NCBI GenBank assembly: GCA_029261965.1
Contig: JAJDAH010000132.1
Coordinates: 1-34,601, forward strand
Direction: 5' to 3'
DNA: 34,601 nt
Source of the DNA: Polyangiaceae bacterium
GTDB taxonomy: Bacteria > Myxococcota_A > Polyangia > Polyangiales > Polyangiaceae
Part shown: positions 33,026 to 34,601 of the stretch, in pieces
Position numbering within the stretch: the stretch's first letter is position 1
Layout of the letters: each line of letters starts with the position of its first letter
The notes under the pieces: generated by a model
What the model saw: only the letters and a program-made list of their open reading frames with translations
What the model was told of the DNA's origin: nothing
The model's database searches: none
Position numbers and translations under genes: made by a program

Positions 33026-34360
33026 GTGACCTTGGGTAGCGGCCGCTCTGGTACCGGTGCCTCCGGGTGGACGAGGTCGCGAATCGCGTTCCTCGCCATC
33101 AGCGGCAGCCTGGTCGTGTTGTTTGCGCTGCTCACGCGCGAGGTGCTCTTGCCCTTCGTGCTGGCGGGGATCATCGCCTACGTGCTCACGCCGCTCGTGG
33201 CGGCTTGCGAGAAGATCCGGCTGCCCCGCTCCCTGGCCATTCTGCTCGTCTACGCGGTCACTTTCTCGATTCTCTACGTGGGCATCGCCGCCATTGCGCC
33301 CCGCGTTTACGACGAAACCGTAAATCTCAGTCGGGACACGCCAGCGCTCGCACGCTCGCTCGCCGTCCGCTACGGGCCGCAGGTCGAGTCGCGGGTGCAA
33401 GGCCTGATCTCGAAGGTCGAAAGTACTGCGCCGCCGCCCAAGGAGCCCAGACCGGCCTTCGAGATCAAGCCTCAAGAAGACGGTTCTTACGCGGTCGAGC
33501 TCGGCTCAGGCGCTACGATCATCCAAGACGGTGAGCGGCGATGGACGATCGAACCCGTCACCGAGAACGAGAAGTTCCAGGTGTCGGGGCTGGTGGGTGA
33601 CGCGATCAACGGCACCATCACGTTCATGAAGCGCAACTTCCTCGAGCTGGTGCGGTTCGGTCAGGTCGTCGTGAGCCGGGTGACCCGCGGCGTTTTCTTC
33701 ACGTTCATGATTTTGATGGTGGCTGGGTATCTGATGCATACCCGCGAGTCGATCCTCGCTTTTTTTAGATCGCTACCCCCGGTGGGAGCCAGGCCGAGCT
33801 TCGATCGTTTGATCAGCCGCATGGACCGCGGCTTGGCTGGTGTGGTGCGAGGGCAACTCGTCATTTGTCTCGTCAACGGTGTTCTGAGTGCCATTGGATT
33901 CTGGCTGTTCGGGCTGAAGTACTGGCCGATCCTCGCGCTCATCGCCGCGGTGATGAGCATCATTCCGATCTTCGGTTCGATTCTCAGTACGATTCCCGCA
34001 GTGCTGGTGGGGTTGACCCAAGACATCTGGACCGCGCTGTGGGTGCTCTTGTGGATCGTGGGGATTCACCAGATCGAAGCCAATCTGCTCAACCCGAAGA
34101 TCATCGGCGTCGCCGCGAAGGTTCACCCCGTCTTGGTCGTCTTCTCGCTCATCGTCGGAGAGCACTTTTTCGGGTTGTGGGGAGCGCTCTTGGCGGTGCC
34201 GGCTCTTTCGGTCACACAGAGCCTGTTCATGCATTTCCGGTTCGAGTCGATGCCGGAGGCGCCGGTGGACAGCATCGCTGACGAAATCATCCCAGTGGGC
34301 GCCCAAGTAAAAAGTATCGCTCCCGACGACACGCCGGCATCCACCAGCCGATCGGCCTGA
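33026..34360 (+). CDS. AI-2E/PerM-family membrane transport protein
   Basis: This family of multi-pass inner-membrane proteins includes AI-2 exporters, Na+/H+ antiporters and unassigned permeases, so the substrate cannot be named. The 444-residue protein has membrane segments at about 20-60, 70-92, 222-238, 277-297 and 299-345, and further ones near 365-400. Family blocks are VVRGQLVICLVNGVLSAIGF, IIPIFGSILSTIPA and HQIEANLLNPKIIG, followed by VHPVLVVFSLIVGEHFFGLWG. Between the third and fourth segments is a soluble stretch with a Pro-rich, beta-like insert (about 133-186) that is longer than usual. The GTG start lies 33 bases after rpsA. It may be read from the rpsA promoter. Confidence 0.85.
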   Translation: MTLGSGRSGTGASGWTRSRIAFLAISGSLVVLFALLTREVLLPFVLAGIIAYVLTPLVAACEKIRLPRSLAILLVYAVTFSILYVGIAAIAPRVYDETVNLSRDTPALARSLAVRYGPQVESRVQGLISKVESTAPPPKEPRPAFEIKPQEDGSYAVELGSGATIIQDGERRWTIEPVTENEKFQVSGLVGDAINGTITFMKRNFLELVRFGQVVVSRVTRGVFFTFMILMVAGYLMHTRESILAFFRSLPPVGARPSFDRLISRMDRGLAGVVRGQLVICLVNGVLSAIGFWLFGLKYWPILALIAAVMSIIPIFGSILSTIPAVLVGLTQDIWTALWVLLWIVGIHQIEANLLNPKIIGVAAKVHPVLVVFSLIVGEHFFGLWGALLAVPALSVTQSLFMHFRFESMPEAPVDSIADEIIPVGAQVKSIAPDDTPASTSRSA

Positions 34361-34387
34361 TATCGAACGTCGTCGAGTCGCTGGCCC

Positions 34388-34419
34388 TTGGCGCGGCCAG
34401 TGCTGGGCGCTATAGCGCC
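34388..34419 (+). promoter_or_regulatory. Promoter with a perfect palindrome over its -10
   Basis: TTGGCG (34388-34393) and TATAGC (34411-34416) are 17 bases apart. The -10 sits inside the 14-base perfect palindrome GGCGCTATAGCGCC (34406-34419). The -10 ends eight bases before a GTG at 34425, so the transcript would be leaderless or nearly so. A palindrome covering the -10 is a natural repressor site; which protein binds is unknown. Confidence 0.45.
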
Positions 34420-34424
34420 GGGCA

Positions 34425-34601
34425 GTGGCAAAGCAGTCACGCAAGCTCGAACGGGCAAAAGCGCGCGAAAAGGCAGACGGCAAGAGCAAGAAGAAGGCTC
34501 TGGCGGAGCCTCTAGTTGCGCGGCCGGGCCCCGCCCCCCAAAGCGGGGCGGCGGCGACCCGGAAGTCCATGGGGTCCCCAATAGGGCGGACGCAGCTCGC
34601 C
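34425..34601 (+). CDS. Partial open gene at the right edge, Lys/Ala-rich N-terminus, unrecognised
   Basis: From GTG 34425 the frame stays open for 59 codons to the window edge. The product starts VAKQSRKLERAKAREKADGK (initiator Met) and continues with a Lys-rich run, then Pro/Ala/Gly-rich sequence. No family is recognisable from this part, which looks like a disordered basic leader. Support for a real gene comes from the promoter-like sequence immediately upstream and from the uninterrupted frame. Without the rest of the protein it could still be a chance frame in GC-rich DNA. Confidence 0.4.
   Translation, partial: MAKQSRKLERAKAREKADGKSKKKALAEPLVARPGPAPQSGAAATRKSMGSPIGRTQLA

Overview
The window looks like chromosomal core DNA from a high-GC myxobacterium, probably class Polyangia (Sorangium/Polyangium-like). 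The basis is very high G+C with strong GC3 bias, a MYXO-CTERM-like C-terminus on a Gly/Ala-rich surface lipoprotein (17773-19155), an imuA-imuB-dnaE2 cassette behind a LexA-like box, and deltaproteobacterial-style gene order. This taxonomic call is an inference. I see no rRNA, tRNA, IS element, prophage or CRISPR array.

Region 1 (1-7246) is a one-direction block: lptB (5' end cut by the window), rpoN, hpf, ptsN, hprK, rapZ, ptsH, ptsI. The last four genes overlap by 1-4 bases. Together they form a sugar-permease-less, regulatory phosphotransferase system: EI, HPr with both phosphorylation sites, HPr kinase and EIIA-Ntr, beside sigma-54 and an RNase adaptor.

Region 2 (7260-10590) is rpsO, pnp and a small lipoprotein gene. 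rpsO has a good vegetative promoter, hairpins lie in the rpsO-pnp gap, and PNPase carries an RGG-type tail.

Region 3 (10609-17534) has larE on the minus strand, divergent from the translesion-synthesis operon imuA-imuB-dnaE2. A LexA-like operator overlaps the imuA -10 element. Both ImuA and ImuB show degenerate motifs.

Region 4 (17535-23258) holds the dual-signal surface lipoprotein, convergent with smc. The lipoprotein gene's terminator hairpin reaches into the smc 3' coding end. Upstream of smc is a 417-bp divergent intergenic region with an AT-rich core and hairpins.

Region 5 (23259-34360) is a second one-direction block: a FmdB-type zinc ribbon gene, a PheA-like protein, a HisC-family aminotransferase, an envelope lipoprotein, aroA, cmk, two more envelope proteins, rpsA and an AI-2E/PerM-family membrane protein. 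It joins aromatic amino acid synthesis to the classic cmk-rpsA pair. Two features stand out. The PheA-like protein has lost most recognised catalytic residues of both enzyme domains but keeps an ACT domain. Three unrecognised envelope proteins with a shared layout are threaded through the operon. A partial Lys-rich gene with a palindromic promoter closes the window.

Several genes (hpf, hisC and perhaps larE, fmdB-like, rpoN, imuA and the last gene) have a -10-like hexamer only 6-12 bases before the start codon and little or no Shine-Dalgarno sequence, which suggests leaderless or near-leaderless transcripts.
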